From: Comamonadaceae bacterium OS-1
Lineage (GTDB): Bacteria > Pseudomonadota > Gammaproteobacteria > Burkholderiales > Burkholderiaceae_C
DNA length: 64,000 bases
NCBI GenBank assembly: GCA_027923965.1
Contig: AP026969.1
Span: forward strand, 1,178,001 to 1,242,000
Reading direction: 5' to 3'
The notes under the pieces were generated by a model. It saw only the letters and a list, made by a program, of their open reading frames with translations, did no database searches and was not told the origin of the DNA. Positions within the stretch are counted from its first letter, which is position 1; every line of letters begins with the position of its first letter. Shown piece after piece: positions 42,048 through 51,581 of the stretch. Position numbers and translations under genes: made by a program.

Positions 42048-42806
42048 ATGGATTCGGTGGTGTGGGTGGTGGCGCTGGGCGCGGTGGTGGCGGGCTTTGT
42101 GCAGGGCCTGTCGGGCTTTGCCTATGGGCTGGTGGCGATGTCGTTCTGGGCCTGGACCCTGGAGCCGCGGCTGGCGGCTGCGCTGGCGGTGTTTGGCTCG
42201 CTGACCGGCCAGGTGCTGGCGGCGCTGACGGTACGCCGGGGTTTTGACAGGAAGGCCTTGCTGCCTTTTGTGCTGGGCGGCCTGCTGGGCATTCCGCTGG
42301 GCGTGGCCTTGCTGCCGCGGCTGGACATGGACTGGTTTCGCCTGGCGCTGGGCAGCCTGCTGGTGGTGTGGTGCCCGGCGATGCTGATGGCCCGGCACCT
42401 GCCCCGCGTCACCGCCGGGGGCCGCTGGGCCGACGGCGTGGTGGGCCTGGCCGGCGGCGTGATGGGCGGGCTGGGCGGCTTTACCGGCGCACTGCCCACG
42501 CTGTGGTGCACGCTGCGCGGGCTGGAAAAGGATGCCCAGCGTGCCATCGTGCAGAACTTCAATCTGTCGATGCTGCTGGTCACCATGGGCACCTACCTGG
42601 CCCGCGGCATCGTTACGCGCAGCATGCTGCCGATGTTTGGCGTGGTGGCCGTGGCCATGCTGGTGCCCACGCTGCTAGGCGCACGGCTGTACATCGGCAT
42701 CAGCGAAGCCGCATTCCGCAAGATCGTGCTGGGGCTGTTGACCGCATCCGGCGTGGCCATGCTGGTGGCCTCGGTGCCCAAGCTGCTGGCACGGTTTGCC
42801 TGGTAG
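42048..42806 (+). CDS. TauE/SafE (TSUP) family permease
   Basis: A 252-residue inner-membrane protein with about seven or eight helices; the N-terminal GAVVAGFVQGLSGFAYGLVAM and the mid-protein GGVMGGLGGFTGALPTLWC are the two repeat signatures of TSUP exporters, a family that moves sulfite, sulfoacetate and related anions. ATG 42048 is preceded by AGGAG. Substrate not assigned; the gene stands alone and is convergent with the PAS-GGDEF-EAL gene. Confidence 0.87.
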   Translation: MDSVVWVVALGAVVAGFVQGLSGFAYGLVAMSFWAWTLEPRLAAALAVFGSLTGQVLAALTVRRGFDRKALLPFVLGGLLGIPLGVALLPRLDMDWFRLALGSLLVVWCPAMLMARHLPRVTAGGRWADGVVGLAGGVMGGLGGFTGALPTLWCTLRGLEKDAQRAIVQNFNLSMLLVTMGTYLARGIVTRSMLPMFGVVAVAMLVPTLLGARLYIGISEAAFRKIVLGLLTASGVAMLVASVPKLLARFAW

Positions 42807-42838
42807 CGATGTCGGTTCAAGCGGCCGTGCGGGCAAAG

Positions 42839-44950
42839 CTACGGGACCGGTGCTTTCCATGCCGCAAGTTGGCTTTCCAGCACCTCGATCGGAACGGGGC
42901 GACCCAGCAGATAACCTTGGAAGTAGTGGCAGCCGTGCTGCTCCAGAAAGGCCAGTTGCTCTTCGGTTTCTACACCTTCGGCAATGGTTTCCAGATTCAG
43001 CGTGTGCGCCATGGCGATGATGGTTTGCACGATGACTGCGTCGCTGGGCCGGATGCCGATGTTGCGCACAAAAGACTGGTCGATCTTGAGCTGGGTGAGC
43101 GGCAACTGGCTCAGGGTGGACAGCGATGAATAGCCAGTGCCAAAGTCGTCCATCGCAAAGCACACACCGATCGCCCGCAGCGCTTCCATCTTGGTGATGG
43201 CGTCAGCAATATTGAGCATCACGCTTTCGGTCACTTCCAGCTTGACCAGCGCCGGATTGGCCCCGCTGCGCCGGATGGCCTGCTGCACCGTCGCAACAAA
43301 GTCGGACTGGTGGAATTGTTTGGCGCTGACGTTGACGGCCAGACGCAAATGGCGGGTCAACGGGTTGGTCTCCCAGGCTTTGAGTTGGGTGCAGGCAGTT
43401 TCCAACACCCACAGGCCTATGATAAGAATGAGCTCGGTTTCTTCGGCCAAGGGGATGAACTCTGCGGGCGAGACCATGCCCCGGTCGGGGTGTTGCCAGC
43501 GCACCAAGGCCTCCGCGCCGATGGTGCGGCGCTGGGAGTCTATTTGGGGTTGAAAATACAGTTGCAGATCGTGGTGCTTGACGGCATGCCGCAGTTCGTT
43601 TTCCATGGCGACATGCTGGTTCACCGCAGTTTGCATCGTGGGGTCAAAAAACCGCAGGGTATTGCGCCCGGCTTTTTTAGACTGGTACATGGCCAGGTCG
43701 GCATGCTGCAGCAGGTCGGTGGCAGTTTCGGTCTGGACGTACAGGTCGATGCCGATACTGGCCGTGCACCGGAAGTGGTGGTCGCCCAAGACGTAGGGTT
43801 GGGCTAGTCGCGCCAGTATTTTTTCAGCCAAATGCAGCGCCTTGGCGGCAGCTTCCAGGCGTTCTGGGCCCAGGTCCTCTAGCAAGATGGCAAATTCGTC
43901 TCCGCCCATACGGGCCACGCTGTCGCCCTCGCGCACGGCCTGGCGCAACCGATGGGCCGTTTCCACCAGCACCTGGTCACCTGCTTCGTGGCCACAGGTG
44001 TCGTTGATGTGCTTGAAATTGTCCAGGTCAATGAACAACACCGCGCCGTGCAAACCGCTGCGTCGGGCGGTTGCCACGGCCTGGTTCAGCCGGTCCAGCA
44101 ACAACCGGCGGTTGGGCAGCTGCGTGAGCGCATCGTGGTAGGCCATGTAGGCGATTTGGTCCTGGGCGCGCTTGCTGGCGGTGATGTCGATAAAGCTGCC
44201 CACATAGTGGGTAACCTGACCGCAGGCATCGGTCACGGTGGACACACTCAACCACTCGACGAATATCTCGCCGTTTTTGCGCCGGTTCCATATCTCACCG
44301 CTCCAATGGCCGTGTTCGGCCAACGATGCCCACATGGCCTGGTAGAAACTCTTGGAGTGCCGCCCCGAACTCAGCATGCGCGGTGTCTGGCCTTTGGCCT
44401 CTTCCGCGGTGTAGCCGGTCAACTCGGTGAACGAGCGGTTGACCTGCTGGATACGCTGGAGGTGGTCGGTGATGAAAAGACCCGACAGCGATTCAAAAGC
44501 AGCAGCGGACACCTGCTGTTGGACCTGGAGTGCCCGGCTTTCGGTCATGTCGAACACCAGTGCGCGCAACGCTGTGGGCCCGCAGCCACTGGTGTCTGTG
44601 CCGCTCAAGGCAATTGGCATGCAAGTACCGTCTCGCCGCACCAGCTCCAGTTCCAGCGCCTGGTCTTTTCCGACGGTGTTCGCCGTGTGCATGCGGAATT
44701 TTTCCTGGCTGGCCGGTGTCAGGAAGTCGGTGAGCTTTTTTTTGCCGATGACCTCGTCGCTGGAATAGCCCAGCCATGCCAGTTCCAGTGCATTGATGGA
44801 CTGGAAGGTACCCGCGGTGTCCAGCGTGTGGCAGCCGAATGGAACGCGCCCAAACAGGTGGTTGATTTCCATCTCGATAGCCCGCACCCTTTCGGCTACA
44901 CCGGCTTCTTTCTGGCTTGCCGGTGCCAAAGGGCTGGAGAGTGCCGCCAT
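42839..44950 (-). CDS. PAS-PAS-GGDEF-EAL protein, dual c-di-GMP domain
   Basis: A 703-residue cytoplasmic protein starting at ATG 44950 (a TTG at 44998 is a weaker option). PAS1 ~35-145 (FGRVPFGCHTLDTAGTF); PAS2-PAC ~150-280 (GLFITDHLQRIQQVN, FVEWLSVSTV). The GGDEF domain is intact at residues 349-353 with LFIDLDNFKHIND; its upstream REGD could be an I-site. The EAL domain has the signature EAL at 480-482, NVSAKQF, EVTESV, DDFGTGYSSL, KIDQSF and AEGVETEEQ, so phosphodiesterase residues are all there. Net activity (synthesis or breakdown) cannot be told. 108 bp downstream of the alanine-rich gene on the same strand. Confidence 0.92.
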   Translation of the reverse strand: MAALSSPLAPASQKEAGVAERVRAIEMEINHLFGRVPFGCHTLDTAGTFQSINALELAWLGYSSDEVIGKKKLTDFLTPASQEKFRMHTANTVGKDQALELELVRRDGTCMPIALSGTDTSGCGPTALRALVFDMTESRALQVQQQVSAAAFESLSGLFITDHLQRIQQVNRSFTELTGYTAEEAKGQTPRMLSSGRHSKSFYQAMWASLAEHGHWSGEIWNRRKNGEIFVEWLSVSTVTDACGQVTHYVGSFIDITASKRAQDQIAYMAYHDALTQLPNRRLLLDRLNQAVATARRSGLHGAVLFIDLDNFKHINDTCGHEAGDQVLVETAHRLRQAVREGDSVARMGGDEFAILLEDLGPERLEAAAKALHLAEKILARLAQPYVLGDHHFRCTASIGIDLYVQTETATDLLQHADLAMYQSKKAGRNTLRFFDPTMQTAVNQHVAMENELRHAVKHHDLQLYFQPQIDSQRRTIGAEALVRWQHPDRGMVSPAEFIPLAEETELILIIGLWVLETACTQLKAWETNPLTRHLRLAVNVSAKQFHQSDFVATVQQAIRRSGANPALVKLEVTESVMLNIADAITKMEALRAIGVCFAMDDFGTGYSSLSTLSQLPLTQLKIDQSFVRNIGIRPSDAVIVQTIIAMAHTLNLETIAEGVETEEQLAFLEQHGCHYFQGYLLGRPVPIEVLESQLAAWKAPVP

Positions 44951-45058
44951 GGGTTCTACCACGTGGACTGGAGCGCACCGCGTTTGAATGGTCGGCAAGG
45001 TAAAGGAGGCGGCCTCGCCACCCTCACCATGCAGTCAACCGGGGGCTTCATGACCCGC

Positions 45059-45547
45059 CTACTTTCTGACCGATTTTGCAATCGCCGCGGCCTCACTTGC
45101 CATTTTGGCGGCCGTGGCTGCCGCGGCTGTGGCCCGGGAGGTCGCGATAGCGGCTTCTGCCGAAGCTTGCAGTGCGGTTTCTTCGGCCTGGAAAGCCGCC
45201 GCCGAGGCCGATGCAGATGCCGCTGCGGAGGCCGCGGCGGCGGCCTCGGATGCGGCCACAGCGGCCAGCATGGCGGCATCGGCCGCAGATTCTGTGGCCT
45301 GCATGACCGGGACCACAGATGCTTCCTTGGCGGCCTGCTTGGCACTTTGGCTTGCCAAGGCCGATTTTTCTGCCGCCATTGCGGCCCGTCTAGCCGCTTC
45401 CAGGGCGCTTGCCGTCAAGGCTTTCATCGAGTTCAACGCCACGGTGTAGCGATGGTTAACCACCAGATAGCCTTCGCGCAAAACCTGTATATCGGTTTCG
45501 AGTTCTGCCAGCTTATCGAATATCTTTTTTTCAGACTCAGGGTCCAT
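45059..45547 (-). CDS. Alanine-rich coiled-coil protein of unknown function
   Basis: A 162-residue protein read as real because it has a good Shine-Dalgarno sequence (GGAGAG, 5 bases before ATG 45547) and a normal mixed N-terminus, MDPESEKKIFDKLAELETDI. From about residue 40 it becomes a long alanine/serine-rich helix (for example AAAASAAASASASAAAFQAE) with few charges, ending MASEAAAIAKSVRK. No cysteine, signal peptide or enzyme motif. It might be a helical filament or granule-surface protein, but nothing proves this. Upstream neighbour of the PAS-GGDEF-EAL gene on the same strand. Confidence 0.65.
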   Translation of the reverse strand: MDPESEKKIFDKLAELETDIQVLREGYLVVNHRYTVALNSMKALTASALEAARRAAMAAEKSALASQSAKQAAKEASVVPVMQATESAADAAMLAAVAASEAAAAASAAASASASAAAFQAEETALQASAEAAIATSRATAAAATAAKMASEAAAIAKSVRK

Positions 45548-45697
45548 CGTGCTCTCCAGCTATGCCGAGTTTGAATTAACTGTATTTATTTGTTACTTTA
45601 CGCCATCTTCCCTTGAAATTCAGGTGATTTGGCAAAAACCCAGGCCGTGATTTCCCGCATCGGGGAGTAGATGGGGCAAACCAGGGCGGGTGTTTTC

Positions 45698-45770
45698 AAT
45701 GCTATTAATTAAATAGCTCCTTGCGCTCATGGAGTAAGCACAGGAGGCCTATTTTTCTTAAGAAACCAGT
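45698..45770 (+). repeat. Dispersed double-hairpin repeat, copy 9
   Basis: AATGCTATTAATTAAATAGC, then TCCTTGCGCTCATGGAGTAA, then GCACAGGAGGCCTATTTTTC. Adjacent to the 3' end of dppF but antisense to it. The ~150 bp between it and the alanine-rich gene shows nothing else recognisable. Confidence 0.85.
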
Positions 45771-46748
45771 TCAAGCTGCGTTGATGGTCTCCGCGTGGTG
45801 GCAGGCCACCTCCCGGCCCAGCAGGGGGCGCAGCAGCGGCTCCTCAGCCGAACACAGAGCCGTGGCGTGCGGGCAGCGCTTGTGGAAGGCGCAGCCGCTG
45901 GGTGGGTTCAACGGGCTGGGCAGCTCGCCGGTGATCTTGATCTTCACGCGGCGCTGGCTGCGGTCGATGGACGGGGTGGCCGACAGCAGGGCCTGCGTGT
46001 ACGGGTGCAGCGGGCGCTCGAAGATCAGGCCCTTGGCACCCACCTCGACCGCGCGGCCCAGGTACATCACCATCAGGTCGTTGGCCACGTGCTCCACCAC
46101 CGCCAGGTTGTGCGACACAAACACATAGGCAGTGTTGAACTCTTCCTGCAGGTCCATGAACAGGTTCAGCACCTGGGCCTGGATGGACACGTCGAGCGCC
46201 GAGGTGGGCTCGTCGGCCACCAGGATCTTGGGCTGCAGAATCATGGCCCGGGCAATGGCGATGCGCTGGCGCTGGCCGCCCGAGAACATGTGCGGGTAGC
46301 GCTGCGCGAACTCGGGGCGCAGGCCGACGCGGCGCATGGTGTCATGGACCTTGGCGGTGCGCTCGGCAGCGGTCAGCTTCGTATTCAGCAGCAGCGGCTC
46401 GGCCAGCTGGTCGGCGATCTTCTGGCGCGGATTCAGCGAGGCGTAGGGGTTCTGGAACACCATTTGCACCTTGCTGCGCATGGCTTTGCGCTGGGCGCTG
46501 CTGGCGCTGTCGAGCGCCTGGCCGTCCATCACCAGCGTGCCGGAGGTAGGGGCTTCGATCAGCGTCAACTGGCGTGCCAGCGTGCTTTTGCCGCAGCCAG
46601 ATTCGCCCACCACGGCCAGGGTTTTACCGGCCTGCAATTGGAACGAAATGCCGTTGAGCGCCTTGACCTGCAGCTTGGGCTTGAAGGCTCCCTGGGCCAC
46701 GCCGTAGTAGCGGGTGAGGTTTTGGGCTTCTAAAACAACCGTGCTCAT
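45771..46748 (-). CDS. dppF: Dipeptide/oligopeptide ABC transporter ATP-binding protein DppF
   Basis: A 325-residue ABC ATPase: Walker [11 protein letters not shown]-loop [12 protein letters not shown], signature [15 protein letters not shown], Walker [13 protein letters not shown], and the C-terminal oligopeptide-ABC segment with the conserved cysteines ([15 protein letters not shown]) that may hold a [4Fe-4S] cluster, as seen in DppF/DppD. It overlaps dppD by 4 bp and is the last gene of the operon. Confidence 0.93.
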   Translation of the reverse strand: MSTVVLEAQNLTRYYGVAQGAFKPKLQVKALNGISFQLQAGKTLAVVGESGCGKSTLARQLTLIEAPTSGTLVMDGQALDSASSAQRKAMRSKVQMVFQNPYASLNPRQKIADQLAEPLLLNTKLTAAERTAKVHDTMRRVGLRPEFAQRYPHMFSGGQRQRIAIARAMILQPKILVADEPTSALDVSIQAQVLNLFMDLQEEFNTAYVFVSHNLAVVEHVANDLMVMYLGRAVEVGAKGLIFERPLHPYTQALLSATPSIDRSQRRVKIKITGELPSPLNPPSGCAFHKRCPHATALCSAEEPLLRPLLGREVACHHAETINAA

Positions 46749-47719
46749 GCGGCCACCTCTTCGGTCAAAGGAAAGAAGCAGCGCACGCCAAAGCCGTTGT
46801 GTTGCGTCAGCGCGGGCCGCTCGGTGGTGCAGCGGTCTTGCACGCGGGGGCAGCGCGGCGACAGCAAACAGCCCTTGGGGCGGTCGTACTGGCCGGGCAC
46901 CATGCCTTTGAGGGTGCTCAGGCGGCGCGCGCCGTGGCTGCGCTCGGGCACGGCCTGGAGCAGCGCGTCGGTGTAGGGGTGGGCGGGGTGCTCGAACAAA
47001 TGGGCTACGCTGCCGGTTTCCACCACCTGGCCGGCGTACATCACGGCCACGCGGTGGGCCACCTCGGCTACCACGGCCAGGTCGTGGGTGATCATCACCA
47101 GGGCCATGTTGTGGGCTTTTTGCAGGTTCACCAGCAAGTCCATGATCTGCGCCTGGATGGTCACGTCCAGCGCGGTGGTGGGCTCGTCGGCAATCAGCAG
47201 GCGCGGCTTGCAGGCGATGGCGATGGCAATCATCACCCGCTGGCTCATGCCACCCGAGAGCTGGTGCGGGTACACATCCAGGCGGCTTTTGGCGGCGGGG
47301 ATTTCCACCATCTCCATCAGCTCCACGGCGCGCGCCGTGGCGGCCGCACCGCGCAGGCCCATGTGCTGCTTGAGCACTTCGATGATCTGGTAGCCCACGG
47401 TGAAGCTGGGGTTGAGCGAGGTCATCGGGTCCTGGAAGATCATCGCCATGTCTTTGCCCAGCAGCTTGCGGCGCTGGGCGGGGGCGATTTTCAGCAGGTC
47501 CTGGCCGTCGAAGTTCAGGGTGTCGGCGGTGATGCGGCCCTGGCCGTCGAGCAGGCCCATCAAGGCCATCATGGTGACCGATTTGCCGGAGCCGGACTCG
47601 CCGACGATGCCGACGATTTCGCCTTGCGAGACGGTCAAATCCAGCCCGTCCACGGCCCGGAACGCCCGGCCCTGAGGGCCGAACTCGACCGAGAGATTTT
47701 TAATAGTAAGCAGTGCCAT
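46745..47719 (-). CDS. dppD: Dipeptide ABC transporter ATP-binding protein DppD
   Basis: A 324-residue ABC ATPase starting [20 protein letters not shown] at ATG 47719. Walker [11 protein letters not shown]-loop [12 protein letters not shown], signature [15 protein letters not shown], Walker [14 protein letters not shown], and the C-terminal cysteine segment [15 protein letters not shown]. Partner of DppF in powering peptide import. It is 17 bp after dppC. Confidence 0.93.
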   Translation of the reverse strand: MALLTIKNLSVEFGPQGRAFRAVDGLDLTVSQGEIVGIVGESGSGKSVTMMALMGLLDGQGRITADTLNFDGQDLLKIAPAQRRKLLGKDMAMIFQDPMTSLNPSFTVGYQIIEVLKQHMGLRGAAATARAVELMEMVEIPAAKSRLDVYPHQLSGGMSQRVMIAIAIACKPRLLIADEPTTALDVTIQAQIMDLLVNLQKAHNMALVMITHDLAVVAEVAHRVAVMYAGQVVETGSVAHLFEHPAHPYTDALLQAVPERSHGARRLSTLKGMVPGQYDRPKGCLLSPRCPRVQDRCTTERPALTQHNGFGVRCFFPLTEEVAA

Positions 47720-47736
47720 CGTGGTTCTTTGTAGTT

Positions 47737-48675
47737 TTATGCGGCGGTCTTGAGTTTGGGGTCCAGCGCGTCGCGCAGACCGTCGCCCATCAGGTTGATG
47801 GCCAGCACCGAGAACAGAATCGTCAGGCCGGGCAGGGTGACGACCCACCAGGCGCGCTCAATATAGTCGCGGGCGGAGGCCAGCATGGTGCCCCACTCGG
47901 GTGCAGGCGGTTGCACGCCCATGCCCAGAAAGCCCAGGGCCGAGATTTCCAGAATCGCCGCCGAAAAGCCCATGGTGGCATGCACGATCAGCGGGGCCAT
48001 GCAGTTGGGCAGCACGGTGACAAACATGATGCGCAGCGTGCCGGCACCCGAGAGCCTGGCAGCGGTGACGTAGTCGCGGTTGAGCTCGGTCATGGCCGAT
48101 GCGCGGGTGAGCCGCACGTAGGCGGGCAGCGACACCACGGCAATCGCCACCAGCGCATTGCCCAGGCCGGGGCCGAGGATAGCCACAATCGCCACCGCCA
48201 GCAGCAGGGCGGGCAGGGCCATCATGATGTCCATGATGCGCATGACGACGGAGTCCAGTGCCTTGCCAAAGGTGGCGGCTACCAGACCCAGCACCACGCC
48301 GGGGATCAGCGCCAGCAGCACCGAGCAAAAGCCGACGAACAGCGACAGCCGTGCGCCATGGATCAGGCGCGAGAGGATGTCGCGGCCCACTTCGTCGGTG
48401 CCCAGCAGAAACTGCGACGAGCCGCCGGCCACCCAGGCGGGCGGGGTGAGGAAGTGGTCGCGGAACTGCTCGATCGGGTTGTAGGGTGCGACCCAGGGCG
48501 CAAACAGCGCGGCCAGGCAGACGATGGCCATGAATACCAGGCCGACGACCGCGCCCTTGTTCTTGGTGAAGCCGCGCCAGAACTCCTGCCAGGAGGAGGG
48601 CGGCGCACCGGGGGCGAGCTCCAGCTCGTCGCTCACTGGGCCGGCAGTGGAAGGGGTGGGAAAAGAGGTTTGCAT
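47737..48675 (-). CDS. dppC: Dipeptide ABC transporter permease DppC
   Basis: A 312-residue permease with a ~40-residue cytosolic N-terminus, a first helix at [20 protein letters not shown], the [22 protein letters not shown] segment standard in DppC/OppC, and the coupling motif [19 protein letters not shown] (EAA-loop equivalent). Six membrane helices are expected. Six bp downstream of dppB. Confidence 0.94.
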   Translation of the reverse strand: MQTSFPTPSTAGPVSDELELAPGAPPSSWQEFWRGFTKNKGAVVGLVFMAIVCLAALFAPWVAPYNPIEQFRDHFLTPPAWVAGGSSQFLLGTDEVGRDILSRLIHGARLSLFVGFCSVLLALIPGVVLGLVAATFGKALDSVVMRIMDIMMALPALLLAVAIVAILGPGLGNALVAIAVVSLPAYVRLTRASAMTELNRDYVTAARLSGAGTLRIMFVTVLPNCMAPLIVHATMGFSAAILEISALGFLGMGVQPPAPEWGTMLASARDYIERAWWVVTLPGLTILFSVLAINLMGDGLRDALDPKLKTAA

Positions 48676-48681
48676 GTTGTT

Positions 48682-49710
48682 TTACTTGTTGTGCCGGATG
48701 CGCGGGTTGGCCACGCCATACAAAATATCGACCACAAAGTTGGTCACGATGACCAGGGTGGCCACCAGCAAAATGCCGCTTTGCACCACGGGGTAGTCGC
48801 GCCGGCCAATCGCATCGATCAGCCATTTGCCGATGCCGGGCCAGGAGAAGATGGTCTCGGTCAGCACCGCGCCGCCCATCAGCGTGCCCACCTGCAGGCC
48901 AATCACCGTCAGCACCGGAATCAGCGCGTTGCGCAAGGTGTGGATGAACACCACGCGGGCGGGCGACAGGCCCTTGGCGCGGGCGGTGCGCACATAGTCT
49001 TCGCGCAGTACTTCCAGCATGCTGGAGCGCGTCATGCGGGCAATCACCGCCAGCGGAATGGTGCCCAGCACAATGGTCGGCAGAATCAGGTGTTTGGCCG
49101 CATCCCACAGCGCCCCGGCGTTCAGGCTGGGATCAGCCCGCTCTGCGCGCCAGGCATCGATCAGCATGAAGCCGGTGTCGGGCGGAATGTCGAACATCAG
49201 GTCGATGCGGCCCGATACCGGGGTCCAGCCCAGGCCGCTGGAGAACAGCATGATCAGCATCAAACCCCACCAGAAGATGGGCATGGAGTAGCCGGTCAGC
49301 GCCAGGGTCATCACGCCGTGGTCCAGAAACGAGCCGCGTTTGACCGCCGCCGTTACCCCGGCCACCACGCCCACCACCAGCGCAAACAGCAGCGCCATGG
49401 TGGCCAGCTCCAGCGTGGCGGGGAAGAGGATTTTGAATTCGGTCCACACCGGGTTCTGGGTCTTGAGCGAAGCGCCCAGGTCGCCGTGCAGCAACTGGCC
49501 CAGGTAGTGGAAGTACTGCACCGGCAGCGGCTGGTCCAGGCCCAGCTGCTTGAGGGCGGCAGCGTGCATCACCGGGTCGATCGAGCGCTCGCCCATCATC
49601 ACTTCGATGGGGTCGCCGGGGATCATGCGGATCAGCGAAAAGGTCAGCAGGGTGATGCCGAAGAAGGTCGGCACCAGCACGGCGAGGCGTTTGAAGATGT
49701 AGAAGAACAT
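48682..49710 (-). CDS. dppB: Dipeptide ABC transporter permease DppB
   Basis: A 342-residue permease; N-terminus FYIFKRLAVLVPTFFGITLLTFSLIRMIPGDP is typical of DppB/OppB. EAA-type loop VRTARAKGLSPARVVFIHTL. It starts only 12 bp after a terminator-like hairpin that lies between it and dppA. Confidence 0.94.
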   Translation of the reverse strand: MFFYIFKRLAVLVPTFFGITLLTFSLIRMIPGDPIEVMMGERSIDPVMHAAALKQLGLDQPLPVQYFHYLGQLLHGDLGASLKTQNPVWTEFKILFPATLELATMALLFALVVGVVAGVTAAVKRGSFLDHGVMTLALTGYSMPIFWWGLMLIMLFSSGLGWTPVSGRIDLMFDIPPDTGFMLIDAWRAERADPSLNAGALWDAAKHLILPTIVLGTIPLAVIARMTRSSMLEVLREDYVRTARAKGLSPARVVFIHTLRNALIPVLTVIGLQVGTLMGGAVLTETIFSWPGIGKWLIDAIGRRDYPVVQSGILLVATLVIVTNFVVDILYGVANPRIRHNK

Positions 49711-49721
49711 AGTGGGCGCTT

Positions 49722-49763
49722 AAAACAAAACGAGGTGGCGAAACATGTTCGCCACCTCGGTTT
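49722..49763 (-). terminator. Terminator/attenuator between dppA and dppB
   Basis: Perfect 12-bp stem CGAGGTGGCGAA (49731-49742) / TTCGCCACCTCG (49748-49759), 5-nt loop, followed on the minus strand by TTTTGTTTT. Probably lets only part of the transcription reach dppBCDF. Confidence 0.9.
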
Positions 49764-49781
49764 TAGTTCGACATAAAAGGC

Positions 49782-51374
49782 TTACTTATTGCTCACACCG
49801 GCAAAGTCAAACACGGCAAACGGGCTGATTTTCAGGCCGTCCACCCCCTTGGCCATGGGCAGGCTGACGGTGGAGTGGGCGATGGTGGACCAGGGCATGT
49901 CGCGCTTGAAGACTTCTTGCGCCTTCATGTACAGCGTGGTGCGCTCTTTGGGGTCCAGGCTGTTGCGGGCCTTCAGCACCAGACCATCAAACTCCTTGCT
50001 GCAGTAGCGTGAGTAGTTGGAGCCACCTACGGCTTCGCAGGTCAGCAACACGCCCAGGAAGTTGTCGGGGCTGGCGTAGTCGCCGCTCCAGCCGACCAGG
50101 CCTGCGTCGTGCTCACCGGCCTTCATGCGCTTGAGGTACTCGCCCCATTCGTAGCTGACGATCTTGGCTTTGACACCGATCTTGGCCCAATCGGCCTGGA
50201 TCATTTCGGCCATCAGCTTGGCGTTGGGGTTGTAGGGGCGCTGCACGGGCATGCTCCACAGCGTGATCTCGAAGCCGTCGGGGTAGCCCGCCTTTTTCAG
50301 CAGCGCCTTGGCTTTTTCGATATCCATGGGCGGGTTCTTCAGCGCCGGGTTATACGACCACAGCGACGAGGGGAAGGGGTTGCTGGCTTCCTGGCCCTGG
50401 CCCTGGTAGACCGCGTCGATGATGGCCTTGCGGTTGATGGCCATGTCGAGTGCCTGGCGCACTTCGAGCTTGCCAGTGGTGGCTTTTTCGGTGTTGTACG
50501 ACAGGTAGCCGATGTTGAAACCGGGGGCGGTGATGACCTTCAGCTTGGGGTCGGCCTTCAGGGCGGCCAGGTCTTGGGGCTTGGGGTAGGACATGGCCTG
50601 GCATTCACCGGCCTTGATCTTTTGCGCACGCACGGCACCGTCGGTGGTGATGGCAAAAATCAGGTTGTCCAGCTTCACGTCCTTGGGGTTCCAGTACTGC
50701 TTGTTACCCGCGTAGCGGATTTGCGAGTCTTTCTGGTAGCGCTTGAGGATGTACGGGCCGGTGCCCACGGGCTGCTGGTTGATCAGCGCGGGGGTACCTG
50801 CGGCCAGCAGCTTGTCGGCATGCTCGGCAGACAGGATGGAGAACACCGGCATGGCGATCTTGGCCAGCAGGTCGGGGTCGGGCTTTTTCAGCAGGAAGAC
50901 GACGGTGTTGTCGTCGGTTTTGCGCACCGAGGCCACATTGCTGTCCAGACCGGTGTCGCCAGCGTAGGGGTACTGCGCGGGGTAGGCCTTGGCGAATGCG
51001 TTGCCCTTGTCGAACATGCGCATGAAGGTGAACACCACGTCGTCGGCATTGAAGTTGCGGCTGGGTGTGAAGAATTCGGTGGTGTGGAATTTCACACCCT
51101 TGCGCAGGTGGAAGGTGTAGGTCAGGCCGTCGGGCGCGGTGTCATACGACTCGGCCAGGGCCGGGACCACTTTGGTGCTGCCGCGTTCAAATTCGACCAG
51201 GCGGTTGAACAAAGCCATGCCTGCGGCATCGAAGGTTTGGCCGCCGGTGTACTGCGCAGTGTCAAAACCCTCAGGGCTGGCCTCGGAACAGTAGACCATG
51301 GTGCCTGCGGCGTGGGTTGCCAAGGCTGCGACGGTCAGGCCCAGGGCCAGAACCAGTTTGCTCAAATTTTTCAT
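49782..51374 (-). CDS. dppA: Dipeptide-binding periplasmic protein DppA, copy 1
   Basis: A 530-residue periplasmic peptide-binding protein (SBP_bac_5). Signal peptide MKNLSKLVLALGLTVAALAT, then HAAGTMVYCSEASPEGFDTA. Hallmark segments: DGLTYTFHLRKGVKFHTT, PVGTGPYILKRYQKDSQIRY, and FEITLWSMPVQRPYNPNAKL. It lies just before the attenuator and dppBCDF, and is probably the main receptor. A near-identical paralogue lies exactly 1,800 bp upstream. Confidence 0.95.
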   Translation of the reverse strand: MKNLSKLVLALGLTVAALATHAAGTMVYCSEASPEGFDTAQYTGGQTFDAAGMALFNRLVEFERGSTKVVPALAESYDTAPDGLTYTFHLRKGVKFHTTEFFTPSRNFNADDVVFTFMRMFDKGNAFAKAYPAQYPYAGDTGLDSNVASVRKTDDNTVVFLLKKPDPDLLAKIAMPVFSILSAEHADKLLAAGTPALINQQPVGTGPYILKRYQKDSQIRYAGNKQYWNPKDVKLDNLIFAITTDGAVRAQKIKAGECQAMSYPKPQDLAALKADPKLKVITAPGFNIGYLSYNTEKATTGKLEVRQALDMAINRKAIIDAVYQGQGQEASNPFPSSLWSYNPALKNPPMDIEKAKALLKKAGYPDGFEITLWSMPVQRPYNPNAKLMAEMIQADWAKIGVKAKIVSYEWGEYLKRMKAGEHDAGLVGWSGDYASPDNFLGVLLTCEAVGGSNYSRYCSKEFDGLVLKARNSLDPKERTTLYMKAQEVFKRDMPWSTIAHSTVSLPMAKGVDGLKISPFAVFDFAGVSNK

Positions 51375-51581
51375 GTTGCTCCAAATAGATCAAAACGCAA
51401 AGGCAGACGTGCACCTCGATGGTGCTCGAATCGTGCGGCACGGGGATTGGTAGATACCCCAGCGTCTGCCAGCGGGATTATCTGCAGGTTTTGTGCCACG
51501 GATCGGGCCAGCGTCGCCTGCGCGTCAGGGCCTTTTTGCCGCAACCGTTTTGCCCCTTGGTTTTGGTTCGGCATAAACGGC

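Noticed and set aside
43952..45574. 540-codon plus-strand open frame across the PAS-GGDEF-EAL and alanine-rich genes
   Set aside because: Antisense shadow with Cys/Gly-rich low-quality sequence at its end (the complement of alanine codons); no ribosome site.
45578..45597. LexA-box-like AACTGTATTTATTTGTTAC upstream of the alanine-rich gene
   Set aside because: The left half CTGT is present but the right half ACAG is missing, so it fails the CTGT-N8-ACAG test.
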